From Chelatococcus sp. HY11 (lineage in GTDB: Bacteria; Pseudomonadota; Alphaproteobacteria; Rhizobiales; Beijerinckiaceae), in the NCBI RefSeq assembly GCF_018398335.1, contig NZ_JAHBRX010000001.1, positions 1,302,001-1,366,000 of the forward strand: DNA of 64,000 nucleotides, written 5' to 3'. The stretch's first letter is position 1, and each line of letters starts with the position of its first letter. The translations under genes and the position numbers were made by a program. This document shows positions 26,403-35,825 of the stretch, piece by piece. The notes under the pieces are model-generated. The model saw nothing but the letters and a program-made list of their open reading frames with translations. It ran no database searches and had not been told where the DNA came from.

Positions 26403-27298
26403 AGGAAAATCCCGAGCAGGAGATTGACGTCGCGGGAGAAGACGGCTTCATGCGCCAGCCGGCCGACACCCGGCCAGCCGAAGACGGTCTCGGTGACGAT
26501 CGTGCCGCCGAAGATGGCGCCGACCTGCAGCCCCGTGATGGTGACGATCGGCAGGAGGGCGTTGCGCAGCACATGGCGCAGGATGAGGCGCAGGCCCCCT
26601 ACCCCCTTGGCCCGCGCCGTGCGGACGAAATCCAGTCCATAGACCTCGAGCATCGCCGAGCGCGTAATGCGCACGTAGATCGACAGGAAAAACAGGCTGA
26701 GCGTGAGCGCGGGCAGGACGAGATGAACCGCCACGTCGCGCATCTCGTCCCAATAGCCCGCGTAGCTCGCGCCGATCGTGACGAGCCCCGCCGAGGGCAG
26801 CCAGCGCAACTCGATCGAAAACACGACGATGAGCATCAGCCCGACCCAGAAGAGCGGGGTCGCGAAGCCCATGGTCGAGATGACCGAAATCGCCTCGTCG
26901 AGAAGACTGCCTCGGTAGCGCGCGGCAATCGCGCCGAACGTGACACCGACGATCAGCGCGAAGGCGATCGCGGTGAGCGAGAGCAGGATCGTTGCCGGCA
27001 AGCGCTCCAAGATGAGATCAATCACCGCCATGTTCTGTCGGAACGAATAGCCGAGATCGAAATGCAGGATGTTGTAGATATAGTTGAAGAACTGCTCATG
27101 GACCGGAATGTCGAGTCCGTAGAGCTTCCGCAGACTGTCCATATATTCCGGCGTCGCCGAGCCGGATTCTCCCGCCATGACGTCCACAAGATCGCCGGGC
27201 GTCAGCTTCAACAGCACGAAATTGACGAGGATGATCGCGAAAGCCATCGGAATGGCCTGGATCAGCCGGCGCAGGACATACACAAGGGACGATGACAT
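26315..27298 (-). CDS. ABC transporter permease, DppB/OppB type
   Basis: The 327-aa protein has the DppB N-terminus (YVLRRLIQAIP), LTPGD, periplasmic YGLDIPVHEQF, six helices, and the EAA motif RTARAKGVGGLRLILRHVLRNA (core RTARAKGV). It forms the membrane channel with the DppC-type permease, whose gene overlaps its 3' end. The cognate binding protein is probably the divergent gene at 32810. The stop at 26315 coincides with the possible downstream CTG start. Confidence 0.92.
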   Translation of the reverse strand: MSSSLVYVLRRLIQAIPMAFAIILVNFVLLKLTPGDLVDVMAGESGSATPEYMDSLRKLYGLDIPVHEQFFNYIYNILHFDLGYSFRQNMAVIDLILERLPATILLSLTAIAFALIVGVTFGAIAARYRGSLLDEAISVISTMGFATPLFWVGLMLIVVFSIELRWLPSAGLVTIGASYAGYWDEMRDVAVHLVLPALTLSLFFLSIYVRITRSAMLEVYGLDFVRTARAKGVGGLRLILRHVLRNALLPIVTITGLQVGAIFGGTIVTETVFGWPGVGRLAHEAVFSRDVNLLLGIFLCSSMIVIVVNLFVDLLYAVLDPRVEVRR

Positions 27299-27373
27299 CG
27301 GACTTGCTCCGGGAGCAGTTCCAGCGGAAGCGCGCAGCGGTTCCGCGTCAGGAATTGCGTAAAGACAAATCGA

Positions 27374-27415
27374 TAGAGCGTTTCCAGCGAAGCAGATTTC
27401 GTCAGAAATGCTCTA
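27374..27415. repeat. Imperfect intergenic palindrome, rhizobial type
   Basis: TAGAGCGTTTC at 27374-27384 and GAAATGCTCTA at 27405-27415 form an inverted repeat with one mismatch; the right arm includes the stop codon of the SDR gene. A related GCAGTTCCAGCGGAAGC-type sequence lies just before it (27315-27340). Such TAGAGC-armed palindromes are dispersed between genes in many Rhizobiales genomes. It may act as a terminator or transcript processing site. Confidence 0.6.
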
Positions 27416-28231
27416 GAAGACGGCCGCTTGGCCGCCGTCGACGGCGACAAGCGCGCCCACCACGTAGCTCGCGCGCTCACTCGCGAGGAACACCGCGACA
27501 TCAGCGATCTCTTGGGCCTCCCCATAGCGGCGCAGCGGCGTCTCCGCCTGTCCGCGCGCCAAAGCCTCCTCACGGCTGATGCCGAGCCGTTCCTGCTCGA
27601 GCCTGAGGCTCTGCTCCACGCGGTCGGTCAGCGTGATCCCCGGATTGATGGCGTTGATGCGAATGCCGTAGCGCGCGTAGTATTTTGCGAGCCCAAGCGT
27701 CGAAAGCAGCAGGGCGGCGTTGGCGGAACCACCCGGGAGGTGGTTGTCGGCGGGGAAGCGTCCGCCCGAGCCGACGATATTCACGATCGCGCCGATCTGG
27801 CGGGGCGGCGGCGCCGTGCCATCCGTTTCCGCGCGTGCCCGCAGGCGCTTCAGAACAGCATCCTGCGCGTGGATATAGGGAAAGAACTTGGCCTCCAGGC
27901 CGGCGCGCCATGCGGCGGGATTGAGCTCCTCGGCCGGTGTCCGGCGGGCCGCGCCGGCGCTATTAACGAGCACCTCGATCGGGCCGAGCCGGGCTTCGAC
28001 CTCATCGATGGCGCGCGACGCCTCGGCCGCGTCGCCGAAATCGGCGGCGATTGCGTCGACGCTGTACCCCCTATGGCCGAGCAGATCCTTGCCGCGCGCG
28101 AGATTGGTGGGATCACGCGAGGCGATGGCGACACGCGCCCCCTCGCGGGCGAAACCCTCGGCTGCGGCCAGGCCCAGCCCCTTGCTGCCACCCGTGACCA
28201 GTACGACTTTATCAGTCAAACCAAGATCCAT
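27413..28231 (-). CDS. SDR-fold protein lacking the catalytic Tyr and Lys
   Basis: The 272-aa protein keeps the cofactor motif TGGSKGLG (13-20), NSAG (90-93) and Ser155. The YxxxK active site is replaced: by alignment to FabG-type enzymes Gly167 occupies the Tyr position and Asn171 the Lys position (GGSANAALLL). INPG follows as expected. It therefore should not act as a classical SDR dehydrogenase unless chemistry differs. It lies in the organosulfur operon between the SfnB-like enzyme and the permeases. It may be a non-catalytic NAD(P)-binding protein or have an alternative activity. Confidence 0.85.
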   Translation of the reverse strand: MDLGLTDKVVLVTGGSKGLGLAAAEGFAREGARVAIASRDPTNLARGKDLLGHRGYSVDAIAADFGDAAEASRAIDEVEARLGPIEVLVNSAGAARRTPAEELNPAAWRAGLEAKFFPYIHAQDAVLKRLRARAETDGTAPPPRQIGAIVNIVGSGGRFPADNHLPGGSANAALLLSTLGLAKYYARYGIRINAINPGITLTDRVEQSLRLEQERLGISREEALARGQAETPLRRYGEAQEIADVAVFLASERASYVVGALVAVDGGQAAVF

Positions 28232-28271
28232 GACCTATCCTCGCCATCATTCCGCATGTTGACCGATGCAT

Positions 28272-29567
28272 TCAATAGTACATCGTGATCGGTGGCGGCG
28301 TATCGTTGGTGTAATAATTTCCGACGACCTTGTATTTGTATGACGTGGCGTCGTGGGTCGTGTGCGTCCGCGCGTTGCGCCAGTGACGATCGAGGTTGCG
28401 ATGGCTGAGCGTCGCGGAGGCGCCGCCGACCTCGTAGAGCAGTTCACCGGCCTTGAGAGCGGCTTCGTTGCAGACGATCTTCGCCTCGGCCACCGCGATG
28501 GAAGCCTCGATCAGAGCCGGCTCCACCTCGGACCAGGGCGCCGCGCCTGCCAGCCAGCGCTGGTGCCAGACGTCATGGGCGAGATCGACCGCCTCCGCCG
28601 CCCAGAGAAGCGCGGCGCGGGCGGTGTGTGCGCGCGCTGCGATGTCACCGACCGTGTAGAGCACATAAGGGTCGTCGCCGGCGCGCGTCACGCCGCTTTC
28701 GGCCTGCACGCGCGCATTCTCCCGCACGAAGCGAGTGGTGTCGTCCAACGCGGCGAGCGCGATCCCCACCTCGATGGTGGAATGGAGCAACTGGGTGCCG
28801 GCGGCCTGGTAGTTGCGCGTGCTGCCCTCCTTGGCGTCGAAGGGCATGACCTCGTCGGCCGACACCGCGACGTCATGGAACTCGGTGGTGCCGCTCGCCG
28901 TGCCGCGCTGGCCCATGGCGCGCCAGTCGTCGATCTGGTGCACGCCCTCGCGCGTCTTCGGAAAGAGCACGGAGACGGTCCGGCCGTCCTCATCCCGCGC
29001 CGTGACGCGCAGGATGTCGGCCATCAGCCCGCCGGTGCTGTAGAATTTCGTGCCGTTGAGTCGGAAACCCGCGCCGTCGCGCGTCAATGTGGTCGCGATA
29101 TCTGTGCGGACCTTGCTGCCGCGCTCGGTGGTGGCGCCGCTGACGATGGCGCCATGGCGGATGGCCCGGAGCCAGCGGCGGCGTTGTGGCTCCGTCGCCA
29201 TCAACCGAATGCGCTCCACCGTGGTGAAATGCGGCAGCAGCACCTGGGCGACGCTGGAATCCCCCTTGGCGAGCAGGATCAGCACCTTGACGGTGTTGGC
29301 ATAGGAGAGATGCGGACCGCCATAATCGCGCGGCAGGCGAATGGCGCTGAGGCCCGCCTTGCGAACCGCTTCGAGCTCCGCATGCGGATGGCGGCTCTCC
29401 CGATCCCGCTCGGAGGCGCCGGCGGCGAGTTCCGCGCTCAGGGTCCTCGCGGCGGCAATGAAGTCGGACGCCGACTGGTGGGGCGAAACGACGGGATCGC
29501 GATAGCGCCCTAAGGCTGGCACGTCATCTGTCGCCGCGTTGGCGAGGGATAGCTCTACACTGGACAT
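28272..29567 (-). CDS. SfnB/DszC-type flavoprotein (acyl-CoA dehydrogenase fold)
   Basis: The 431-aa protein has the acyl-CoA dehydrogenase architecture: N-terminal helices, a beta domain with KFYSTGGLMADI, and a C-terminal helical domain with RNLDRHWRNARTHTTHD. The C-terminal histidine-rich motif is typical of the SfnB/DszC sulfur-acquisition branch rather than fatty-acid enzymes. That branch uses reduced flavin and oxygen to oxidise sulfur compounds or act in sulfone/sulfonate use. The operon with two FMN monooxygenases supports this. The paralogue at 34569 is transcribed in the opposite direction. Confidence 0.88.
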   Translation of the reverse strand: MSSVELSLANAATDDVPALGRYRDPVVSPHQSASDFIAAARTLSAELAAGASERDRESRHPHAELEAVRKAGLSAIRLPRDYGGPHLSYANTVKVLILLAKGDSSVAQVLLPHFTTVERIRLMATEPQRRRWLRAIRHGAIVSGATTERGSKVRTDIATTLTRDGAGFRLNGTKFYSTGGLMADILRVTARDEDGRTVSVLFPKTREGVHQIDDWRAMGQRGTASGTTEFHDVAVSADEVMPFDAKEGSTRNYQAAGTQLLHSTIEVGIALAALDDTTRFVRENARVQAESGVTRAGDDPYVLYTVGDIAARAHTARAALLWAAEAVDLAHDVWHQRWLAGAAPWSEVEPALIEASIAVAEAKIVCNEAALKAGELLYEVGGASATLSHRNLDRHWRNARTHTTHDATSYKYKVVGNYYTNDTPPPITMYY

Positions 29568-29608
29568 TCACAGGTCCTGAATTCTGATGGAGGCGGATCC
29601 GGGCGCCG

Positions 29609-31003
29609 TCATTCGGCGGGAATGCCGACGGTCGCCGGATGGGCGTCGTAACGGAAGGCACGCCCCGGATGGCGTGGGCCGAGCCGGGCATGGCCGAAGA
29701 ATTTCTCGCGCAAGGGGCCCGGCCGATAGGCTGTCTTGAAGACGCCCCGGTTCTGCAGTTCAGGCACAACGAGATCCACAAAATCCTCGAGATTGCGCGG
29801 CTCGACCACCCGGGTGAGGTTGAAGCCATCGACCCCCGCTTCATCGACCCAGGCGAGGAGTTCGTCGGCGACCTGCGACGGCGTGCCGACGATGAACGGC
29901 CCACGTCCGCCCACCTCGCCGAAATCCGCGAGGTCCCTCACCCGCCACACCCTGTCGGCGCTACGGATGGTCATGGCCTCCAGCTTCGATTGCACGCTGT
30001 TGTTATTCTTCACGAAGCGCACCGGGTCGTCCGGCCCGTAGTCGCCGAAATCGATGCCCGTCCAGCCCGACAGCAGCGCGAGCGCGCCCTTCACATCGAG
30101 ATGGCTGCGGTACTCCTCATATTTGTCGCGGGCCTCGGCTTCTGTCGGCGCAACGATCACGGTGGCGCCGACGAAGATGCGGATATCGTCGGGGTGCCGG
30201 CCGAAACCGATGGCGCGGCGCCGGATATCGACCGCGCTTTCGGCCAGCTGCTTCTTGCTCTGGTTTGTAAACACGCATTCCGCGTGGCGTGCCGCGAAGG
30301 CGCGGCCGCGCGCCGAGGTGCCCGCCTGGTAGAGAAGCGGCGTGCGCTGGGGCGATGGCTCGCTCAGATGGATGGCGTCAAGGTCGAAATAGGTGCCGTG
30401 ATGGCTGATGCGATGCACCTTCTCCGGCCGCGCGAAAACGCGGCCCACCTTGTCACGCGCCGCCGCGTCATCCTCCCACGAACCCTCCCAGAGCTTATAG
30501 ACGAGGTCCAGGAACTCGTCGGCCCGGTCATAGCGCTGGTCATGGTCGCGCACCGCCGTGTCGCCGAGCGCCTTCACGCCGCTTTCGAGATAGCCGGTGA
30601 CGATGTTCCAGGCGACGCGGCCCTTGGTGAGATGATCGAGGGTCGAGAAGCGGCGCGCGAGGTAATAGGGCTGCTCATAGCCGACCGACGCGGTGACGCC
30701 GAAGCCGAGGTTCTGCGTCGCGGCCGCCATCGCGGAAATCAGCACGGACGGATCATTGCTCGGGATCTGCGCGCCAGCCGCGAGAGCCGCATCAGGCGAG
30801 CCCTTGTAGACATCGTAGACACCCGAGACATCGGCCAGAAAAATGCCGTCGAGCAAGCCGCGCTCGGCGGTGCGGGCGATGGTGATCCAAAAATCAAGGT
30901 CGGTGTAGTCGATCGCGCGATCGGCGGGATGGGTCCACAGGCCGGCCCAGCTGTGGCCGGGCGCATTCATGTGGAAGGCGTTGATCGCAATTTCCTTCGG
31001 CAT
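29609..31003 (-). CDS. LLM-class FMN-dependent monooxygenase, NtaA/SnaA/DszA family
   Basis: The 464-aa protein is a full-length luciferase-like monooxygenase. It has FLADVSG, the SYEQPY-like GYEQPYYLARRFSTLDHLTKGRVAWNIVTG region (core FSTLDHLTKGR), HHGTYFDL and PQRTPLLYQAGTSARG. These match the NtaA/SnaA/DszA/DmoA group, which uses FMNH2 from a separate reductase and oxygen to cleave C-N or C-S bonds. No flavin reductase gene is visible here. It is the second gene of the minus-strand operon, paralogous to the first. The ATG at 31003 has GGAG upstream. Confidence 0.92.
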   Translation of the reverse strand: MPKEIAINAFHMNAPGHSWAGLWTHPADRAIDYTDLDFWITIARTAERGLLDGIFLADVSGVYDVYKGSPDAALAAGAQIPSNDPSVLISAMAAATQNLGFGVTASVGYEQPYYLARRFSTLDHLTKGRVAWNIVTGYLESGVKALGDTAVRDHDQRYDRADEFLDLVYKLWEGSWEDDAAARDKVGRVFARPEKVHRISHHGTYFDLDAIHLSEPSPQRTPLLYQAGTSARGRAFAARHAECVFTNQSKKQLAESAVDIRRRAIGFGRHPDDIRIFVGATVIVAPTEAEARDKYEEYRSHLDVKGALALLSGWTGIDFGDYGPDDPVRFVKNNNSVQSKLEAMTIRSADRVWRVRDLADFGEVGGRGPFIVGTPSQVADELLAWVDEAGVDGFNLTRVVEPRNLEDFVDLVVPELQNRGVFKTAYRPGPLREKFFGHARLGPRHPGRAFRYDAHPATVGIPAE

Positions 31004-31035
31004 GCCGATCTCCACTGGGATAAAATGGCGGCCTG

Positions 31036-32412
31036 TCAGGCCGCGTCGTAGCGGAAGCCCGCGCCTGGATGCGGCGCGGCAAGGCGCGCATGCCCGGGGC
31101 CAAACAGCTTCTCGCGATAGGTGCCGGCGGCGTATTGGCTCTTATAGGCGCCGCGCCTCTGCAGCTCCGGCACGACGAGGTCGATGAAATCGACATAGGT
31201 TTCCGGCGCGACCGCATAAGCGAGATTGAACCCGTCGGCGCCTGTTTCCTCGACCCAGGCCTCAATCTCATCCGCGACCTCAACCGGCGAGCCGACGATG
31301 ACGGGCCCTTGGCCGCCGATGCCCGCGTGGCGGGCGATGTCGCGCAAAGTCCATTGCCGGTTTGGATCGGCGACCGTGAAGGCCTCGATCGTCGAGACCA
31401 CACCGTTGTCGCGATCCTCATAGCGCAGCACCTCGTCGAGATCGCGGCCCGCCAAATCGATGCCCGTCCAGCCGGAGAACAGCACGAGGGCCCCCTGGTG
31501 GCTGATGTAGGACTGGTACTCCGCAAGCTTCGCCCGGGCGGCGCGCTCATTCTCCCCGACGATCACCGTCATGAGGGGAAAGAACAGGAGATCGTCCGGA
31601 TGGCGGCCGTTCTCGGCGGCGCGCCGGCGCACGTCGCTGATCACCTTGGCGGCGACCGTCTTGGTCGGCGCGGCGAGAAACACGCCTTCCGCGTGGCGTG
31701 CCGCGAAGGCACGTCCGCGCGTCGAGCCGCCGGCCTGGAACAATACGGGCGTGCGCTGGGGTGACGGTTCCGTCAGGTGGATAGCGTCCAGCTTGTAATG
31801 CGCGCCCTGATGGCTGACGCGGTGGACCTTCTCCGGGCGGGCGAAGATGCCCTGGTCCCGATCCCACAAGACGGCGTCATCCTCCCAGCTGCCCTCCCAG
31901 AGTTTGTAGACCACCTCCATGAACTCGTCGGCGATGTCGTAGCGCTGGTCGTGTGGGACGATCGCGTCCCGCCCCATGCCCTTCGCCCCCGCCGATGACT
32001 TGCCGGTGACGATGTTCCAGCCGACGCGTCCGCGCGTCAGCTGGTCAAGGGTCGAGAAACGGCGTGCGAAGAGATAAGGCGGCTCGAAGGAGAGATTGCC
32101 CGTGACCGCGAAGCCGAGGTTGCGGGTGGCGTGCGCCATCGCCGGGATCAGCAGTGTGGGATCATTGGTCGGCACCTGCGAGCCATGCGTGAGCGCCGCA
32201 TCGAGATTGCCGCCGTAAACATCGTTGGGCCCGATGCCGTCGGCGAGGAAGATGGCATCGAACAACCCGCGCTCCAGCGTGCGGGCGAGATCGACCCAAT
32301 AGTCGAGATCCTTGTAGGCGGTGGAGCGGTCCCGTGGATGCCGCCAGAGCCCTGGCGACTGGTGCACCGGGCGGCCGACGACGAAAGCGTTGAAGCGGAT
32401 TTCCCTGGTCAT
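31036..32412 (-). CDS. LLM-class FMN-dependent monooxygenase, NtaA/SnaA/DszA family (paralogue)
   Basis: The 458-aa protein has the same motifs as the gene downstream (FLADGIGPNDVYGG, FSTLDQLTRGRVGWNIVTG, PQRTPVLFQAGGSTRGRAFA), so the pair arose by duplication. It is the promoter-proximal gene of the operon, starting at an ATG with GGGAG eight bases upstream. The diverged substrate loops suggest different substrates or successive steps. Expression is likely controlled from the 32413-32809 divergent region, probably under sulfur limitation (inference). Confidence 0.92.
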   Translation of the reverse strand: MTREIRFNAFVVGRPVHQSPGLWRHPRDRSTAYKDLDYWVDLARTLERGLFDAIFLADGIGPNDVYGGNLDAALTHGSQVPTNDPTLLIPAMAHATRNLGFAVTGNLSFEPPYLFARRFSTLDQLTRGRVGWNIVTGKSSAGAKGMGRDAIVPHDQRYDIADEFMEVVYKLWEGSWEDDAVLWDRDQGIFARPEKVHRVSHQGAHYKLDAIHLTEPSPQRTPVLFQAGGSTRGRAFAARHAEGVFLAAPTKTVAAKVISDVRRRAAENGRHPDDLLFFPLMTVIVGENERAARAKLAEYQSYISHQGALVLFSGWTGIDLAGRDLDEVLRYEDRDNGVVSTIEAFTVADPNRQWTLRDIARHAGIGGQGPVIVGSPVEVADEIEAWVEETGADGFNLAYAVAPETYVDFIDLVVPELQRRGAYKSQYAAGTYREKLFGPGHARLAAPHPGAGFRYDAA

Positions 32413-32809
32413 GGCGCGATCTCCCATCCTACGGCTCCATCCAGACGTTCGTCAGCGCGGCGTCCGGTCCCGGCCGTCGCCCGCGGAAACCTGTGACGCG
32501 CGAGCCCCAATGACCGTGATGAAACGCTTCCTGACACTGGTGACACGTGAACCTCCGGCGATTGGCGAGCCGTGGACGCCGCCCCCGGCGTGCGCGAGCG
32601 GATGATGGGTGGCGATGGATGCCGGCCGCAGAACCGGGCAACGGGTGAATTCATCAGTATCACATGATTTTATTTTTTCTATAGATTTTATAGACAAAAA
32701 TAAAAGCTCATGCGAACGTCAACTCGCCCGGACCTGCTGCGAGATTTTGCGCGTCGCGGTCCTCGGCCACCAACTCATTGTTTTCCGGGAAATTTTCAAA
32801 GGAACGACC
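32413..32809. promoter_or_regulatory. Divergent control region of the organosulfur locus
   Basis: Nearly 400 bases lie between the monooxygenase operon and the binding-protein gene. Centred near 32687 is a 38-base interrupted palindrome: outer arms TTTTATTTTT (32668-32677) and AAAAATAAAA (32696-32705), inner arms CTATA and TATAG. The stretch is strikingly AT-rich against its GC-rich setting, so it is a strong candidate for the promoters and an operator. No regulator gene is adjacent; a CysB/Cbl/SfnR-like distant regulator is possible. Confidence 0.6.
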
Positions 32810-34486
32810 ATGTCCGCGAGAACTGGCGGCACCCGCCTCCCCATCAGTCCCCCGCCCTACAACCGCCGTCCTTTGATCCGGCACCTGCGCGGCGCGCTCG
32901 CCTGTCTCTCGCTATCGCTCGGCCTGGCTGCAATTGGATCGGCAACGTCAACGGCACAGGAGAGCCCGGCGCGGACACCGGTGCGCGGCGGCACGCTGAT
33001 CGCGGCGATCGAGCCGCAGCCATCCGTGCTGACGACGGTGTTCAACAATCAATATGCGAACGCGGTTCTGTCGACGAACATCTTCGACGGCCTGCTGCGC
33101 TATGATGAAAACTTGGCGCCACAGCCGAGCCTTGCTGAGAGCTGGGAGGTTGCGCCGGATGGCAAGTCCATCACCTTCCACCTGCGCAAGGGGGTGAAGT
33201 GGCATGACGGCCAGGAGTTCACGTCGGAGGATGTGAAGTTCAGCGCGCTCGAGGCCTGGAAGAAAACCCATACACGCGGCAGGCTCACCTTCGCGGCCCT
33301 TCAGGATGTCGAGACCCCGGACAAGTATACGGCCATCTTCCGCCTTGAGACGCCCGCTCTTGTTATCCTGAACGCCTTGAATGCCGCCGAATCGCAGATC
33401 ATCCCGAAGCATATATTCGCTGGCTCGGCTATCCCGACCAATCCCGCCAATGCCAAACCGATAGGCACGGGTCCATTCCGCTTCAAGGAGTGGAAGAAAG
33501 GCCAGTATATCGAGCTCGAGCGCAATCCCGACTACTGGGATGAAGGCAAGCCTTACCTCGACCGTGTAATCTTCAAGGTCATTCCCGATACCGCGAGCCG
33601 CGCCGCCGCGCTGGAGACGGGTGAACTGCTGTTCGCACCCTACGATGCCGTGCCCTTCGGCGACGTCGCGCGCCTGCGCAAGGACCCCAATCTGCGATTC
33701 GAAACGCGCGGCTATGATTATCACTCGCAGTTCTACCTGCTGGATTACAACCTGCGGAATCCCATTCTCGCCAATGTGAAAGTCCGCCAGGCCATCGCCC
33801 GCGCTATCAACAAGCAGGGACTGATCGACACGGTGTGGTATGGGCTCGGCAAGCCCTCGACCGGCCCTATCCCGTCCAGCGTCAAGACCTACTACACGCC
33901 GGATGTCCAGCAGTACGACTTTGACCCGGCCGCCGCGGAGAAACTGCTCGACGACGCCGGCTATCCGCGCAAGGCGGACGGCACCCGCTTCGACCTGAAT
34001 ATCGACTTCACGGCGGTTGGCGACGTCACCGCCAATTCAGCCGAATATATCCGCCAAAGCCTGAAGCGCGTCGGCATCAATCTCAAGCTGAATAATCTCG
34101 ACGACCCCTCCTATCTCAGGAAGGTCTACAAGGACTACGATTACGACCTCAATCTGCTGCAGATCTCACCGCTGATCGATCCGCAGATGGGCCTGTTCCG
34201 GCTCTACTGGTCGAAGGCGCAGGCGCCGGGCGTGCCCTATGTCAATGCGTCGAGCTATGCGAGCCCAGCGACGGACCGCATCATCGAGGCGATCCGCATC
34301 GAGGGTGATCCCGAGAAACGCGTGAAGCTCTTTCATGATCTGCAGCGGGTCGTGACATCGGACCTGCCGCTCGTGCCGCTGTTCGAGATGCAGCATTTCA
34401 CCTTCTACAACAAGAAGGTGCACGGCGTGAACACGACGCCGGACGGCGCGATCTCATCGCTCAAGAACGTCTGGCTGGAGCGCTGA
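32810..34486 (+). CDS. ABC transporter solute-binding protein, family 5 (DppA/OppA type)
   Basis: The 558-aa protein has a long basic N-region and a signal segment (about residues 27-52, ending STAQE). SBP_bac_5 features include GGTLIAAIEPQP, LAESWEVAPDGKSITFHLRKGVKWHDG (core LRKGVKWHDG), GTGPFRFKEW and NPDYWD. It should capture substrate in the periplasm for the DppB/DppC permeases encoded divergently. The ATG at 32810 has AAAGGA about six bases upstream. It starts a plus-strand arm with the SfnB-like and PanE-like genes. Confidence 0.9.
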   Translation: MSARTGGTRLPISPPPYNRRPLIRHLRGALACLSLSLGLAAIGSATSTAQESPARTPVRGGTLIAAIEPQPSVLTTVFNNQYANAVLSTNIFDGLLRYDENLAPQPSLAESWEVAPDGKSITFHLRKGVKWHDGQEFTSEDVKFSALEAWKKTHTRGRLTFAALQDVETPDKYTAIFRLETPALVILNALNAAESQIIPKHIFAGSAIPTNPANAKPIGTGPFRFKEWKKGQYIELERNPDYWDEGKPYLDRVIFKVIPDTASRAAALETGELLFAPYDAVPFGDVARLRKDPNLRFETRGYDYHSQFYLLDYNLRNPILANVKVRQAIARAINKQGLIDTVWYGLGKPSTGPIPSSVKTYYTPDVQQYDFDPAAAEKLLDDAGYPRKADGTRFDLNIDFTAVGDVTANSAEYIRQSLKRVGINLKLNNLDDPSYLRKVYKDYDYDLNLLQISPLIDPQMGLFRLYWSKAQAPGVPYVNASSYASPATDRIIEAIRIEGDPEKRVKLFHDLQRVVTSDLPLVPLFEMQHFTFYNKKVHGVNTTPDGAISSLKNVWLER

Positions 34487-34568
34487 ACCGCCACCTCGCC
34501 TGATCCGTTAGGTCGCCGGCCTGTCACGCCGGCGGCCGAGCCGTGACCGATTGAACAGGACAGCACCA

Positions 34569-35792
34569 ATGGCGCAGCCATCCCTGGCCCGCATCCCCTC
34601 ATCAAGCCCTCACGATGGCCAGGCGCTCGTCGCGCTGTCAGCCGCTTTCGGCGAGAAACTCGCCGCCGGGGCGGCCGCGCGCGACAGTGAACGCCGCCTG
34701 CCCTTCGCGGAAATTCGCGAGCTGGCAGCCTCTGGCCTGCTCGCTGCCCGCGTGCCGGCGGAATACGGCGGGCCGGAAGTGTCGATGGTCGACTACGCCC
34801 GCATCATTCTCAACCTCGCCAAGGGCGACCCCAATGTCGCCCAGGCTGCCGCGCCCGTCTTTCCCAATGTGGAGAAGATCCGGATCTATGGCAGCGAAGC
34901 ACAGAAGCGCCGCTACTTCGGCATCGTGTTGGACGGCCGTCTGTTCACCGGCAATGCCGCGGCGGAACGTGGCGGCAAGCGCATCGGCGACATGACGACC
35001 CGAGTGACGCGCAATGCCGGCGGCTACCGCCTCGACGGGCGTAAATACTATTCCACCGGCACGCTCTTCGCGGAATACGTGCTGGTGACCTCACATCTCG
35101 GCGACGACAGCCGCGCGGCGGTCATTGTCCCGACTGATCGCGAGGGCGTCACCGTCACCGACGACTGGGACGGGATGGGCCAGCGCACGACGGCGAGTGG
35201 CACTGCGGTCTTCGACAATGTGCGGCTCGATCCCGACGAGATCATGCCGATCCCCGCCTATGGCCAGCGCCGCACCTACGAGGGTGCCTATGCCCAGCTG
35301 ATGCATGCGGCGCTCGATGCGGGCATCGCGCTGGCCGCGCTCGAGGATGGTATCCGCTATGGCCGCGACGGCGCCCGCCCCCTCCCCGAGGCAGGCGTGG
35401 AGCGCGCGGCGGACGATCCTTACGTGCTGCACACGGTCGGCGAGATGGCGATCCAGACCCATGCGGCCGTGGCGCTGGTGGAGCGCGGCGCGGCGCTACT
35501 GGATCGGGCTGTCGAGGCCTTCTACGGCGGACGGGACGCCGACCGACTGCTTGGCGAGGCCTCAATCGCCGTTGCCGAAGCCAAATACATGTCGAGCGAG
35601 GCGTCCATCAAGGTGAGCGAGATGATCTTCCGCATTGGCGGCGCCTCCGCCACGTCGCGCCAGCGCAATCTCGACCGGCATTGGCGAAACGCGCGCACTC
35701 ACACCACTCACGACCCTGTTGCCTACAAGGCGCGCGCGGTCGGCAATTTCTACCTCAATGGCGCGTTGCCTCCCATCAACACCAAGATATGA
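34569..35792 (+). CDS. SfnB-type flavoprotein (acyl-CoA dehydrogenase fold), second paralogue
   Basis: The 407-aa protein parallels the gene at 28272-29567. It has KYYSTGTLFAEY, WDGMGQRTTASGT, and the C-terminal RNLDRHWRNARTHTTHDP that marks the SfnB/DszC branch. The two paralogues face away from each other at opposite sides of the locus. The ATG at 34569 has AGGA nine bases upstream; a TTG at 34551 is less likely. It likely oxidises sulfur or nitrogen-containing substrates with flavin from a reductase elsewhere. Confidence 0.88.
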   Translation: MAQPSLARIPSSSPHDGQALVALSAAFGEKLAAGAAARDSERRLPFAEIRELAASGLLAARVPAEYGGPEVSMVDYARIILNLAKGDPNVAQAAAPVFPNVEKIRIYGSEAQKRRYFGIVLDGRLFTGNAAAERGGKRIGDMTTRVTRNAGGYRLDGRKYYSTGTLFAEYVLVTSHLGDDSRAAVIVPTDREGVTVTDDWDGMGQRTTASGTAVFDNVRLDPDEIMPIPAYGQRRTYEGAYAQLMHAALDAGIALAALEDGIRYGRDGARPLPEAGVERAADDPYVLHTVGEMAIQTHAAVALVERGAALLDRAVEAFYGGRDADRLLGEASIAVAEAKYMSSEASIKVSEMIFRIGGASATSRQRNLDRHWRNARTHTTHDPVAYKARAVGNFYLNGALPPINTKI

Positions 35793-35825
35793 TCGCCGCT
35801 CTTGAAGCGTGTGGGAGAGGCGTTG

